Assembly: GCF_016587415.1 (NCBI RefSeq)
Contig: NZ_BNJI01000001.1
Location: 4,069,501-4,133,500, forward strand
DNA: 64,000 nt
Direction of reading: 5' to 3'
From: Ktedonobacter sp. SOSP1-85
Lineage (GTDB): Bacteria > Chloroflexota > Ktedonobacteria > Ktedonobacterales > Ktedonobacteraceae
The position numbers and the translations under genes are program-made. Below, in pieces: positions 18,472-26,838 of this stretch. Below the pieces are notes generated by a model that searched no databases, was not told the origin of the DNA, and saw only the letters and a program-made list of their open reading frames with translations. Position 1 is the first letter of the stretch; every line of letters begins with the position of its first letter.

Positions 18472-18921
18472 TTACAACTTCATTAATAGAAGAAGAACTA
18501 TTCCAATGCAATAAATCATACCAAAGAAAAGCAGAAGTCGCTTTACAGGAGGTAGCTTACTCTTTCTTCGATATGAGATCTGAGTTTTTTGTTGAATGTC
18601 AAAATGTACTCGATTGGATGTTTCCATCGATGTAAGATAATTACGAAGAAAAAGGTTATAAGCATAGTAATGCAGATATAAGATATATGCGAACCAGTAA
18701 ATGGTTAAGGCTATTATCCGAACAGCAAAAGCTGAGGTGAAAGGAAGATTTGACTGAAAAGAGAATCCAAGTAAAGCGAAGCTGATTCCCATGAAAAAAC
18801 TTGTAACTGTCCACTTTATGGTTGTGTGTGTGAGATCTGCTTGATAAAGTGTTAGATAAAGACTTCTATCATGATCCTCAATATTGTTATCATTTTGTAA
18901 TTTACCTGTATTCATAGACAT
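18472..18921 (-). CDS. Small membrane protein between the two kinases
   Basis: The 149-residue product has hydrophobic segments at about 36-56 (WTVTSFFMGISFALLGFSF), 65-92 (one or two helices, RIIALTIYWFAYILYLHYY) and 127-148 (RLLLFFGMIYCIGIVLLLL), with a charged cytoplasmic stretch containing QQKTQISYRRKSK between them. The overall shape resembles small SLATT-like or RipA-like membrane proteins found beside nucleotide-signalling genes, but no diagnostic motif is seen and I do not assign it. An agggagc site stands before the ATG. Base composition is AT-rich like the kinase downstream. Confidence 0.65.
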   Translation of the reverse strand: MSMNTGKLQNDNNIEDHDRSLYLTLYQADLTHTTIKWTVTSFFMGISFALLGFSFQSNLPFTSAFAVRIIALTIYWFAYILYLHYYAYNLFLRNYLTSMETSNRVHFDIQQKTQISYRRKSKLPPVKRLLLFFGMIYCIGIVLLLLMKL

Positions 18922-19043
18922 GAATGTGCTCCCTGGTTTTTAGAGAAGACCGCCTAAATGGCAAAAGTAAGTATTATTTCTGCGAAAGCATTATACGGTG
19001 AATGAACTCCTGTTGCCGCTAGCACTTTTTGCTGGGAAGATTG

Positions 19044-20237
19044 TCATTTCTTGTAGGCATCTCTGAGCAGAGGTTCATGTTGCAAAGCAACATGGAAATA
19101 GAGAAGGCCGGTATAGAGTCTGTGTTCAAATAACACACACATATAAACCTGTATCATGGCTTTCTCAGCAAGATAAAAATCTAATGATTCCTCTCTTTCT
19201 ATGCCTCTTTTGTGCAAATAGAACGTTAAGAATATATCAACTAGTTGTTCTGGTGTATCATCGGGTGGTTGTCCATGCTGCCAGCTGGCTATGAGGTGTG
19301 CCTCTAGATCCATAGCGAGCATGGCGATATCACTCATTGGGTCGATGTAGGCAAATTCGTCTTTGAAGTCGATACAGTCGAGGGCTAAGAGGTGCTGGGT
19401 CTGGTGTGGTGGGGTATGGGTAAGCCAGAGATTGTTGACTTTCAGGTCTCCATGACAGCGCCTGGTAAAGACCTGGCGTTGCTGAAAATGCGCACTATGG
19501 TTGTGGAAGTAGGTCTCCATAGTGTCGAGGATCATATGTTGAGGTGTTGCAAAGTCATGTTCTGGAAAGATCTGCTGAAGCTGGGCAATGGCTTCATTGA
19601 AAAAACTTTTATTTAAGTTCCACTTCTCTTGCAGGATGTTTAGTTGACCCAGGTGAGGGGGAGCATGTTCAAGGTTCTGGTGCATATGAGCTATAGTGGT
19701 AGCCAGAAAGCGCATATCCTCCCTGGTGCCAAAGTTGCCCCTGTAAATCTGATGATCCAGACGCCAGTTCTGGGGGAGACGCTTCATGACCAGGGCATAG
19801 AGCATGCCTTTCTCTAGCTGGTCAGGCTGAGGATGCGTAAGCAGTTCCCCTAGTTCAATTGACTGCTGATCTTGAAAATGGTAGATGGGGGCAATCCCGA
19901 GGTAGACTCCGGGGGCATGACGCCGGTTAAAGGCGAATCCATTTAGCGTATAGGAGTTGCAGGTGTCGATGTCGCTGGTCACATAGATGTCGTTTTCGAA
20001 GGCATGCCAGAGCTTAAGACAGAGCGGTATTGTCGCGTCCTGTGACTCAACAAAGAGGATGAGGGTAGCTTGTGAACGTAAGGTGTGCGTAATGGTATGG
20101 CGCCCCCGGACATGCCCCTGAATATCTTGAGGCAAAAGGTGATTGGCTGTAAAGTGAGGATGCATATTGGCTGATCCAAAGAAAGACTCCGCGTTTGGTG
20201 GGATGGCGAATTGTTCGCTTAAAGAGGTGGAACGCAT
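19044..20237 (-). CDS. APH-like kinase, second copy
   Basis: This 397-residue protein is a clear paralogue of the one at 16939-18282: shared features are CLKLWHAFENDIYVTSD, APGVYLGIAPI, the catalytic RRCHGDLKVNNLWL and LDCIDFKDEFAYIDPMSD, then MLAMDLEAH. It lacks the long basic tail. The substrate is unknown. Base composition matches the host better than the other copy. It is transcribed in the same direction, with the membrane-protein gene lying between the two, so all three may form one unit, although gaps of about 120-190 nt allow separate promoters. Confidence 0.75.
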   Translation of the reverse strand: MRSTSLSEQFAIPPNAESFFGSANMHPHFTANHLLPQDIQGHVRGRHTITHTLRSQATLILFVESQDATIPLCLKLWHAFENDIYVTSDIDTCNSYTLNGFAFNRRHAPGVYLGIAPIYHFQDQQSIELGELLTHPQPDQLEKGMLYALVMKRLPQNWRLDHQIYRGNFGTREDMRFLATTIAHMHQNLEHAPPHLGQLNILQEKWNLNKSFFNEAIAQLQQIFPEHDFATPQHMILDTMETYFHNHSAHFQQRQVFTRRCHGDLKVNNLWLTHTPPHQTQHLLALDCIDFKDEFAYIDPMSDIAMLAMDLEAHLIASWQHGQPPDDTPEQLVDIFLTFYLHKRGIEREESLDFYLAEKAMIQVYMCVLFEHRLYTGLLYFHVALQHEPLLRDAYKK

Positions 20238-20638
20238 AGATACCGAGCCCTTTCGTCTCCAACAAATATAGGCTTTTAAAAATGGCTTCTAAATGTGGCT
20301 TGCGCGAATCTGACTAAGGAGCACCTCTGCTGATGGCTGGCGTATCAGCAACTACAACAAGCGCTTAGCAGATAGCTTTTCAGTATCTAATGTACCAGAT
20401 ATTTATTGTTAATGCAATAGATGCTCGAAATGTCAGGATAGTTTTTTATGTTTTTAAAGTAGAAGAGATAATAAAGTTGATAATGTTTCTGCAAAAAACT
20501 TGTAAAGATAAACAAATAAGCGGATAGAGAAGAGACTTTATTGCGCTATATACGCCTATTCAGCAGCTTTTAAGGGGAGGCTGGATTGTTTACTCAACAA
20601 TATTGTTTGACGAAAGGAAAAATCGCTGTGTTTTGACC
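20238..20638. other. Gene-free AT-rich gap
   Basis: No coding frame or clear structure is recognised in these 400 bases. They separate the kinase gene, which starts here and reads away, from the promoter of the methionine operon. Confidence 0.5.
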
Positions 20639-20668
20639 TTGACAAATGATTTCCAGGTTGTCTATACT
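20639..20668 (+). promoter_or_regulatory. Promoter of the methionine operon
   Basis: A -35 box ttgaca (20639-20644, perfect) and a -10 box tatact (20663-20668) are separated by 18 nt. The start would fall near 20675, about 65 nt before the SAM-I aptamer. Confidence 0.75.
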
Positions 20669-20740
20669 TATGGGTAACAAGTTTAGAAACACAATCGCAC
20701 ATTTGTACAATCTATACACGCAGTTACATGAAGAACTGCA

Positions 20741-20845
20741 CTCATCCAGAGAGGTGGAGGGATACGGCCCTGTGAAGCCCGGCAACCCGCTGCAATGTCG
20801 CACGAAGGGTGCCAATTCCGGCAAAGCTTTGCTTTGCAAGATGAG
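20741..20845 (+). promoter_or_regulatory. SAM-I (S-box) riboswitch aptamer
   Basis: The conserved S-box core is present: ctcatccagagaggtggagg, followed by ccctgtgaagcccggcaacc and gggtgccaa. P1 pairs ctcatc (20741-20746) with gatgag (20840-20845). S-box RNAs bind S-adenosylmethionine and favour a terminator hairpin, shutting off methionine synthesis when SAM is plentiful. It is followed by a terminator at 20867-20887. Confidence 0.95.
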
Positions 20846-20866
20846 GGGAATAGCGAGGTAGCGAAG

Positions 20867-20887
20867 CCCCTGAAGAGGGGTTTTTTT
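20867..20887 (+). terminator. SAM-I expression-platform terminator
   Basis: Stem cccct-gaag-agggg (20867-20880) is followed by seven T (20881-20887). This is an intrinsic terminator right after the S-box aptamer, expected to form when SAM is bound. Confidence 0.85.
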
Positions 20888-20916
20888 GTTACCCAAAAAT
20901 AGGGCGTACTGCTTCT

Positions 20917-20968
20917 CCGAAACCCTGAGCGCGGAAGCGCTAGTCGCGAGAGCGACGTTGGGTTTCGG
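20917..20968 (+). ncRNA. Three-way-junction RNA with two GNRA loops
   Basis: P1 pairs ccgaaaccc (20917-20925) with gggtttcgg (20960-20968). Inside are agcgc-ggaa-gcgct (20928-20941) and gtcgc-gaga-gcgac (20943-20956), both perfect 5-bp stems with GNRA tetraloops. It sits between the SAM-I terminator and the T-box. No known riboswitch or ribozyme core was recognised; it may be a spacer fold, a tertiary docking element or a new regulatory domain. Confidence 0.6.
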
Positions 20969-21032
20969 AATAAGAGCTTAGAAAAAGTAGCTTATGAAGC
21001 TCTCTCAACACCGTGTGAAAACTAGTAGGAAA

Positions 21033-21333
21033 GACGAAGAAGAGGACGAGTAAATGTTACGGGTGGCTACAGCGAGTTGACGACGATGAGAAGGTCAGCG
21101 CCATTCCAGCATTGAATATGACCTCGGAGTCGCAGATTGAAAAGGTTGCGCACAAACTGTGCGGGACCGAGTAAATCGAGCCGTGTGGCTACGTTATCAG
21201 CCAGAGTGCCCCACAAATGTTATCGTGGATTCTATGGCACTCGTCGAGGTTGACGCTGTGAAGCGTTGACAAATCAGGGTGGTACCGCGAAGACGTTTAC
21301 CCTCGCCCCTGGAGTGGGTGAGGGTGTTTTTTT
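21033..21333 (+). promoter_or_regulatory. T-box leader, probably tRNA-Met-sensing
   Basis: The 14-nt T-box agggtggtaccgcg (21276-21289) is exact. Stem I is inferred from gac...gagg (21033-21045) pairing with cctc...gtc (21122-21131), with agta on the 5' side of the specifier loop and gaatatga on the 3' side. The codon could be ATG (21118-21120), which fits the methionine genes downstream; TAT one base earlier is the alternative reading. T-boxes bind uncharged tRNA and then form an antiterminator. The terminator follows at 21299-21333. Confidence 0.9.
21299..21333 (+). terminator. T-box terminator
   Basis: Arms accctcgccc and gggtgagggt (21299-21325) form a GC-rich stem followed by a run of seven T. 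Its 5' arm lies just after the T-box sequence, the usual competing arrangement. Confidence 0.85.
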
Positions 21334-21484
21334 ATCCTTCACCCTTCGGGTATAGCATATGAATACAGTGTTTCTGCTGCATAAAGTCAGAATAAGTGTA
21401 GTGTTGTGGCATGGGCGTTCTCGCTTAAGCGATAGCAAGCAAGGACGCAAGTGATAGCTGGCAACCAGAAGAAGGAGCGCATGA

Positions 21485-22630
21485 ATGGTAGCACAGATAA
21501 ACTATACCAAAAGGGTTTTGACTCCAATTCGTGAAGAACAGAGCACCGGCACCTATACCCTGGATCGTTTGTCCTTGCAGCGTGGGGGACTCCTGGGACC
21601 AATCACTGTGGCATATGAGACCTGGGGTACGTTAAATGCTCTGGGAACCAACGCTATTCTTGTGACCCACGCCCTGACAGGGGACACTCATGCCCATGAT
21701 AGCGAGCATCCTGATGATACCAAGATTGCATGGTGGAACCCCTTGATCGGTCCGGGACGCCCCATTGATACCAATCGCTATTTTGTGATCTGTTCCAACG
21801 TACTGGGCGGTTGTAGTGGAAGTACTGGACCAGCCTCGGTTGATCCTCGTACTGAACATCCTTATGGTATGCGTTTCCCGATTATTACTATTCATGACAT
21901 GGTGCGCGCGCAGCATGCCCTGATGGAGCACCTGGGGGTGCGTCAACTGGCTGCCGTGTATGGCGGTTCGATTGGTGGGCAGCAAGCCCTGGCCTGGGCT
22001 GTGTTGTATCCAGAAATGGTGCAGCGTGTGGCCGTCATTGCGGCCTCTGGCAGCCTTACTGCCCAGGGAATCGCCTTTAACGAGGTGGCGCGCCAGGCCA
22101 TTATGGCGGACCCACAATGGAACTGCGGCGACTATGCTCCTGGTCGCGGTCCCGCTACCGGCTTGAGCATCGCCCGTATGCTGGCGATGATTACCTACCA
22201 GAGCGAGGAATCGATGGAGCAGCGCTTTGGGAGGCATGCAGCTCGCAGAGAAGAGGTGACATCACCAACAGCCCATCCCAACCTGGGTGGACGTTTCGAT
22301 GTCGAGAACTACCTCTACCATCAGGGCGAGTCCCTGGTGCAGCGCTTTGATGCTAATAGCTATCTCTACCTGAGCCGGGCGATGGATCTCTTTGATATCA
22401 GTGAGGGCTTCTCCTCACTGGATGCAGCCCTGGCGCGTATTCGTAGCAAGGCGTTATTTATAGGTATTAATTCTGATTGTCTCTTCCCGGCCAGGCATGT
22501 GCGGACGCTTGCTGAGAGAGTGCGCCAGCTTGGTGGGAACGCAACATATATTGAATTAAATTCACCTCATGGACACGATGCCTTCTTGAAAGAGTGGGCA
22601 CAAATGACTGTGGCATTACAGCAGCTTTAA
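21485..22630 (+). CDS. metX: Homoserine O-acetyltransferase
   Basis: MetX transfers acetyl from acetyl-CoA to homoserine, the committing step to homocysteine. The alpha/beta-hydrolase triad is visible: nucleophile Ser162 in VYGGSIGGQQ, Asp331 in GINSDCLFP and His364 in SPHGHDAFL. The early motif THALTGDTHAH and the NVLGGCSGSTGP loop are typical. The length of 381 is normal. Start 21485 has aaggag 6 nt upstream. It is the first gene of the four-gene operon, about 150 nt after the T-box terminator. Succinyl specificity cannot be wholly excluded by eye, but pairing with a MetY fits acetyl. Confidence 0.93.
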   Translation: MVAQINYTKRVLTPIREEQSTGTYTLDRLSLQRGGLLGPITVAYETWGTLNALGTNAILVTHALTGDTHAHDSEHPDDTKIAWWNPLIGPGRPIDTNRYFVICSNVLGGCSGSTGPASVDPRTEHPYGMRFPIITIHDMVRAQHALMEHLGVRQLAAVYGGSIGGQQALAWAVLYPEMVQRVAVIAASGSLTAQGIAFNEVARQAIMADPQWNCGDYAPGRGPATGLSIARMLAMITYQSEESMEQRFGRHAARREEVTSPTAHPNLGGRFDVENYLYHQGESLVQRFDANSYLYLSRAMDLFDISEGFSSLDAALARIRSKALFIGINSDCLFPARHVRTLAERVRQLGGNATYIELNSPHGHDAFLKEWAQMTVALQQL

Positions 22631-22666
22631 ACGTTTGGCTAACAGCTTCTAAGGAGTACGACTATC

Positions 22667-23992
22667 ATGGCTTTGAACAGTGATCGTGAGTATGGTTTTG
22701 AGACACTGTCGCTTCATGCAGGTCAGGAGACCGCGGACAAAGCAACGAATGCCCGCGCGGTCCCTATCTATCAGACAAGCTCGTATGTCTTTGACAGCCC
22801 TGAACATGCCGCCAATCTCTTTGCCCTCAAACAGTTTGGCAACATCTATACTCGTATTATGAACCCCACTCAGGATGCCTTTGAGCGCCGTGTGGCGGCG
22901 CTGGAAGGCGGCGTGGGCGCGCTCGCAACCTCTTCGGGCCAGGCGGCCGAAACATTGGCGATTCTCAATATCGCGGGCGCTGGTGATGAAATTGTATCGT
23001 CCGCAAGTCTGTATGGTGGGACATACAATCTGCTGCACTATACTCTGCCCAAGCTGGGTATTACTACGCATTTTGTCGATAGTCGTAATCCTGAAAACTT
23101 CCGCGCGGCTATTAACGCGCGTACCAAGGCTATTTTCGCGGAGACCGTGGGAAATCCCCGCCTGGATACATTGGATATTAGCGCCGTGGTCGCGATTGCC
23201 CATGAGCATGGCCTGCCACTGATTGTCGACAATACGCTGGCAACGCCCTACCTGGTCCAGCCAATCAAGCATGGCGCGGATATTGTGATCCATTCAGCGA
23301 CCAAGTTTATCAATGGACATGGTACCTCCATCGGCGGCATTATTGTCGATAGCGGTAAATTTGACTGGGCGGGGAGCGGGCGCTTCCCCGGACTGGTTGA
23401 GCCTGATCCCTCTTATCATGGCCTGCGCTATGTGGAGGCGTTTGGACCCCTGGCTTATATCCTCAAGGCACGTGTACAGCTACTACGTGACCTGGGTGCG
23501 GCAACAACGCCGTTTAACTCCTGGCTCTTCCTGCAGGGTCTGGAGACGCTGGCCCTGCGCATGGAGCGCCATAGCCAGAACGCGCTGCGCATCGCGGAGT
23601 TCCTGCAGTCGCACCCTGCTGTAAGCTGGGTGAGCTATCCGGGCCTGCCAGATCATCCACAGCATGAACTGGCGAAGAAATACTTCACTCATGGGTATGG
23701 AGCGATCCTTGGCTTTGGCATTAAAGGCGGTGTTGAAGCAGGCAAGCGCCTGATTCAGCATATCGAACTCTTCTCGCACCTGGCGAATGTGGGCGATTCC
23801 AAGTCACTGATTATTCATCCCGCCAGCACCACACATGCGCAGTTGACGCCTGATGAGCAGATTTCAACGGGCGTCACGCCAGATTTCATTCGCCTCTCGA
23901 TCGGTATTGAGACGGTTGAGGATCTGATTGGCGATCTGGACCAGGCGCTGAAAGCGGCTGTGAGCGGCGTTGAAGAATTGTCAAATGTATAG
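22667..23992 (+). CDS. metY: O-acetylhomoserine sulfhydrylase
   Basis: This PLP enzyme of the Cys/Met metabolism family makes homocysteine from O-acetylhomoserine and sulfide. Visible are YQTSSYVFDSPEHAANLFAL, the Tyr/Arg pair in YTRIMNPTQ, SSGQAAE and the Schiff-base lysine in HSATKFINGHG (Lys213), then the C-terminal SLIIHPASTTHAQL. At 441 residues it is long, as expected for MetY rather than the shorter MetB/MetC group. An aaggag site precedes the ATG, 36 nt after metX. A hairpin (24007-24052) lies between it and lysC. Confidence 0.93.
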   Translation: MALNSDREYGFETLSLHAGQETADKATNARAVPIYQTSSYVFDSPEHAANLFALKQFGNIYTRIMNPTQDAFERRVAALEGGVGALATSSGQAAETLAILNIAGAGDEIVSSASLYGGTYNLLHYTLPKLGITTHFVDSRNPENFRAAINARTKAIFAETVGNPRLDTLDISAVVAIAHEHGLPLIVDNTLATPYLVQPIKHGADIVIHSATKFINGHGTSIGGIIVDSGKFDWAGSGRFPGLVEPDPSYHGLRYVEAFGPLAYILKARVQLLRDLGAATTPFNSWLFLQGLETLALRMERHSQNALRIAEFLQSHPAVSWVSYPGLPDHPQHELAKKYFTHGYGAILGFGIKGGVEAGKRLIQHIELFSHLANVGDSKSLIIHPASTTHAQLTPDEQISTGVTPDFIRLSIGIETVEDLIGDLDQALKAAVSGVEELSNV

Positions 23993-24006
23993 CAGATGAG
24001 GATTCG

Positions 24007-24052
24007 TGAGCGGGAAGACTACTCCACGGTTAAGGGGTTAGCCTCCCGCTCA
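24007..24052 (+). other. Hairpin between metY and lysC
   Basis: Arms tgagcggga (24007-24015) and tcccgctca (24044-24052) are perfect and enclose 28 nt. No T run follows, so it is more likely an mRNA stability or processing element than a terminator. Confidence 0.4.
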
Positions 24053-24094
24053 TGAAGGGCGGCAGGATGCCTTGTTTGAGGGACGGTAAAGAAA

Positions 24095-25612
24095 ATGCAA
24101 CACGCGGTTTGTGTTCTCAAGTTTGGTGGAACCTCTGTTGGCAATGGTGAGCGTATTCGGCAGGTAGCGAAGATTGTGGCGGATCATGTCGTCGAAGCGC
24201 GCAGTGGCAAGGATAGCCCCACGCCTGTTGTGGTGGTCTCGGCGATGTCAGGTGTGACCGATCAATTGCTCCGCCTGGCCCGCTATGCCTGTACTGGCAC
24301 GAATGAGGAGTGCGCGCGCGAGCTAAAGCAGTTAAAGCAGAAGCATTTTGACGCTGCCGCCGAAGTGGTGGAGGAGCGCGAGCACCAGGCTCAACTCCTG
24401 GGCAACCTGCTTTCGACTCTTGAAGCTCTGGAGCGAGATGTGAAGGCGCTCCAACTCGTTGCCCAGCAGGGGCAAGATGTCACGCTGCGTACCGCGGCTG
24501 TTGCGTCCTATGGCGAACGTCTCTCGGTTTTGCTGGTTGCCGCGGCTGTGCGCGACCTGGGAACAGCTGCGCAGGCTATCCAGAAAGAGATTATTATCAC
24601 CACTCCTCCTCAGCTTAATGATGGCACTCAGTCCTTTGGAGTCGTTGTGGGTGCCGAACCCTTGCCGAGAGAGACCGCTGAAAACGCGCATGCTCTGATT
24701 GATCCCCTGCTTGCGGAGGGAGTGACCCCCATAGCCTGCGGTTTTCTTGGCCGGACCCTCACAGGCTATGTTACAACGCTTGGGCGCAATGGCTCGGATT
24801 ACTCGGCGACGGTTATCGGGGCGGCTCTTGATTGCCAGGAGGTCACGATCTATACCGATGTGGATGGCGTACTGACAACGGATCCCCGTTTGATCGCGAA
24901 CGCGCGTTTACTGCCACACTTGAGCTATGCTGAGGCGGCTCGCCTCTCCTGGTTTGGCGCCAAGGTGCTACACCCTCGCACCTTGATTCCGGTGGCCCCG
25001 CGTAACATTCCGGTGCGGGTACGCAACACGTTTCGCCCGCATCTGCGTGGTACGGTGGTTGGGCCAGTGGTGAATGGTGTCAATGGCTTAAGTGGGGCGC
25101 GAGCGATTACCGTCCGCCGCAATCTGGCGTTAATTACGATGGAGAGCACGAATCTGTTTGGCGCGCCAGAGAATGCAGGCCAGGTCTTTGAGCTTGCCGC
25201 ACGCGTGGGGGCGGCGCCTATCGCTATTTGTTCATCCTCGGGTCACCACCTCTCGTTTGTCGTGGAGGAGCAGGCAGCGGATTCTATTATTGCGGCTCTA
25301 CAGCATGATATGGGTGATTGGCTGGTGCGTTGTCGGCGTGCCCTGGCTGCCTGTGCCTGTATCGGGTCAGGCTTTGTCTCGGATCCAATGAGTCCCGCTC
25401 ATGCCGTCGCCGCGCTTGCACATGAGCGCATCCTGGTCATTGCTCAAGGTTCCTCTGAGCAGGGGATCACGCTTATTGTGGAGGACAGTGCCAGTGTGCG
25501 CGCGTTGCGTAGCCTGCATCGTGAACTGATTGCACCTGTTATTCCCCTGGTGCGCCATGAGCAGCCTGCCACGAAAGCATCATCGCTTACTACCTCGGCG
25601 TCTCGCGCTTAA
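24095..25612 (+). CDS. lysC: Aspartate kinase
   Basis: Aspartate kinase phosphorylates aspartate, the entry step to methionine, threonine and lysine. The start motif VLKFGGTSVGNG, the TLGRNGSDYSATVIGAAL region and the aspartate/ATP site YTDVDGVLTTDPR are present, followed by two ACT domains (about 330-490) that usually give feedback control. At 505 residues it resembles the monofunctional type with a long catalytic linker (about 60-130). No homoserine dehydrogenase domain is fused and no hom gene is in the window. Placement in the methionine operon suggests a methionine-dedicated isoenzyme. Confidence 0.92.
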   Translation: MQHAVCVLKFGGTSVGNGERIRQVAKIVADHVVEARSGKDSPTPVVVVSAMSGVTDQLLRLARYACTGTNEECARELKQLKQKHFDAAAEVVEEREHQAQLLGNLLSTLEALERDVKALQLVAQQGQDVTLRTAAVASYGERLSVLLVAAAVRDLGTAAQAIQKEIIITTPPQLNDGTQSFGVVVGAEPLPRETAENAHALIDPLLAEGVTPIACGFLGRTLTGYVTTLGRNGSDYSATVIGAALDCQEVTIYTDVDGVLTTDPRLIANARLLPHLSYAEAARLSWFGAKVLHPRTLIPVAPRNIPVRVRNTFRPHLRGTVVGPVVNGVNGLSGARAITVRRNLALITMESTNLFGAPENAGQVFELAARVGAAPIAICSSSGHHLSFVVEEQAADSIIAALQHDMGDWLVRCRRALAACACIGSGFVSDPMSPAHAVAALAHERILVIAQGSSEQGITLIVEDSASVRALRSLHRELIAPVIPLVRHEQPATKASSLTTSASRA

Positions 25613-25639
25613 CGCGCTCTCTGGTTTAGGAAATCAATT

Positions 25640-26722
25640 ATGGCTACACAGACTTACAAGCGTATCCCGGTCGCGGTTCTGGGAGCGACTGGAATGGTTG
25701 GACAGCGTTTTATTGATCTGCTTCAGGGGCATCCCTGGTTTGAACTGGTGGCCCTGGCGGCCTCAGAGCAGCATGGTGGGCGTGCCTATAGTGAAGCCAC
25801 GCGTTGGCGCCTGCCCAATAGCGAGATGCCCGCGGAGGTTGCGTCCCTGCCAGTGGTGCCCTGTCGTCCGGAGGCGTTACCAGGTGTCAAGGTTGTGTTC
25901 TCGGCCCTGCCGGGCGAGGTCGCAGGTGATATTGAGGAGGCCTTTGCCCGCGCAGGCGTGGCGGTCTTTAGTAATGCTAAGAACCATCGTATGGCTCCCG
26001 ATGTACCTCTGCTCATTCCTGAGGTAAATGCGGATCATATCGCGGCTATCGCTTTCCAGCGCAAGGAGCGTGGCTGGCCTGGCTTTATTATTACCAATGC
26101 CAACTGCTCGGCGACCCCTCTGGTAATGGCTCTAAAGCCATTACAGGATGCCTTTGGGGTACGCAAGGTGCTCCTGACAACCTTGCAGGCTATCTCGGGT
26201 GCTGGCTATCCTGGCCTGCCCTCCTATGACATCCTCGATAACGTCATCCCCTATATTGGTGGCGAGGAGGAGAAATTGGAGAGCGAGACTCGGAAGATGC
26301 TTGGCTCCTGGCAGGAAGGCCAGGGCTTTGTCGATGCTCCTGTGGCCGTTAGCGCGCATTGTACGCGTGTCTCTACACGCGAGGGCCACCTGGAGTGCGC
26401 GAGCGTTGAACTGGAGCGCGAGGCAAGCCCTGAAGAGATTATCGCGGTCTGGGAAAGCTATCGCCCCTTGCCACAGCAACTGGACCTCCCAAGTGCTCCT
26501 GAGCAGGCGCTGATCTATCGGCGCGAGGTTGACCGTCCCCAGACAGTACGTGATCGCGACGCTGGTAAGGGGATGAGCGCGGTTCTGGGTCGACTCCGTC
26601 CCTGCCCGATTTTTAGCTACAAATTCGTGGTGCTGGGGCACAACACCATTCGTGGCGCGGCCGGCGGCTCCGTGTTAAACGCGGAACTCTGCTATGCACA
26701 GGGACTTCTGGCCGATCTCTAA
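25640..26722 (+). CDS. asd: Aspartate-semialdehyde dehydrogenase
   Basis: Asd reduces aspartyl phosphate to aspartate semialdehyde with NADPH. The N-terminal GATGMVGQRF nucleotide loop, catalytic Cys156 in NANCSATP, QAISGAGYPG and the C-terminal VLGHNTIRGAAGGSVLNAEL are clear. The sequence is of the archaeal/fungal-like Asd class. It starts 27 nt after lysC and ends the operon; a repeat follows at 26731. Confidence 0.93.
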   Translation: MATQTYKRIPVAVLGATGMVGQRFIDLLQGHPWFELVALAASEQHGGRAYSEATRWRLPNSEMPAEVASLPVVPCRPEALPGVKVVFSALPGEVAGDIEEAFARAGVAVFSNAKNHRMAPDVPLLIPEVNADHIAAIAFQRKERGWPGFIITNANCSATPLVMALKPLQDAFGVRKVLLTTLQAISGAGYPGLPSYDILDNVIPYIGGEEEKLESETRKMLGSWQEGQGFVDAPVAVSAHCTRVSTREGHLECASVELEREASPEEIIAVWESYRPLPQQLDLPSAPEQALIYRREVDRPQTVRDRDAGKGMSAVLGRLRPCPIFSYKFVVLGHNTIRGAAGGSVLNAELCYAQGLLADL

Positions 26723-26730
26723 CGCTCAGC

Positions 26731-26800
26731 TGTAGGGGCCATGCTTGCATGGCCTTGTGCTATCCGCCGCGAGGAAGTCCAAGCCAGCTTGGACCCTACA
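26731..26800. repeat. Twin-hairpin repeat, family TGTAGGG (copy 1)
   Basis: The copy is bounded by tgtaggg (26731) and ccctaca (to 26800). Each half holds its own small palindrome (ggccatgcttgcatggcc and gtccaagccagcttggac). A second copy at 37568-37658 keeps the borders and layout with different inner bases. It lies just past asd, so it may also help end transcription. Confidence 0.7.
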
Positions 26801-26838
26801 ATTTACTTATCGCGCCGTCTATAAAGCCAGCTAGCAAT

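Noticed and set aside
20917..20968. Hammerhead or other self-cleaving ribozyme
   Set aside because: The three-way junction lacks the CUGANGA and GAAA core bases.
24095..25612. Bifunctional aspartate kinase-homoserine dehydrogenase
   Set aside because: The protein ends after the ACT domains; no dehydrogenase domain follows.
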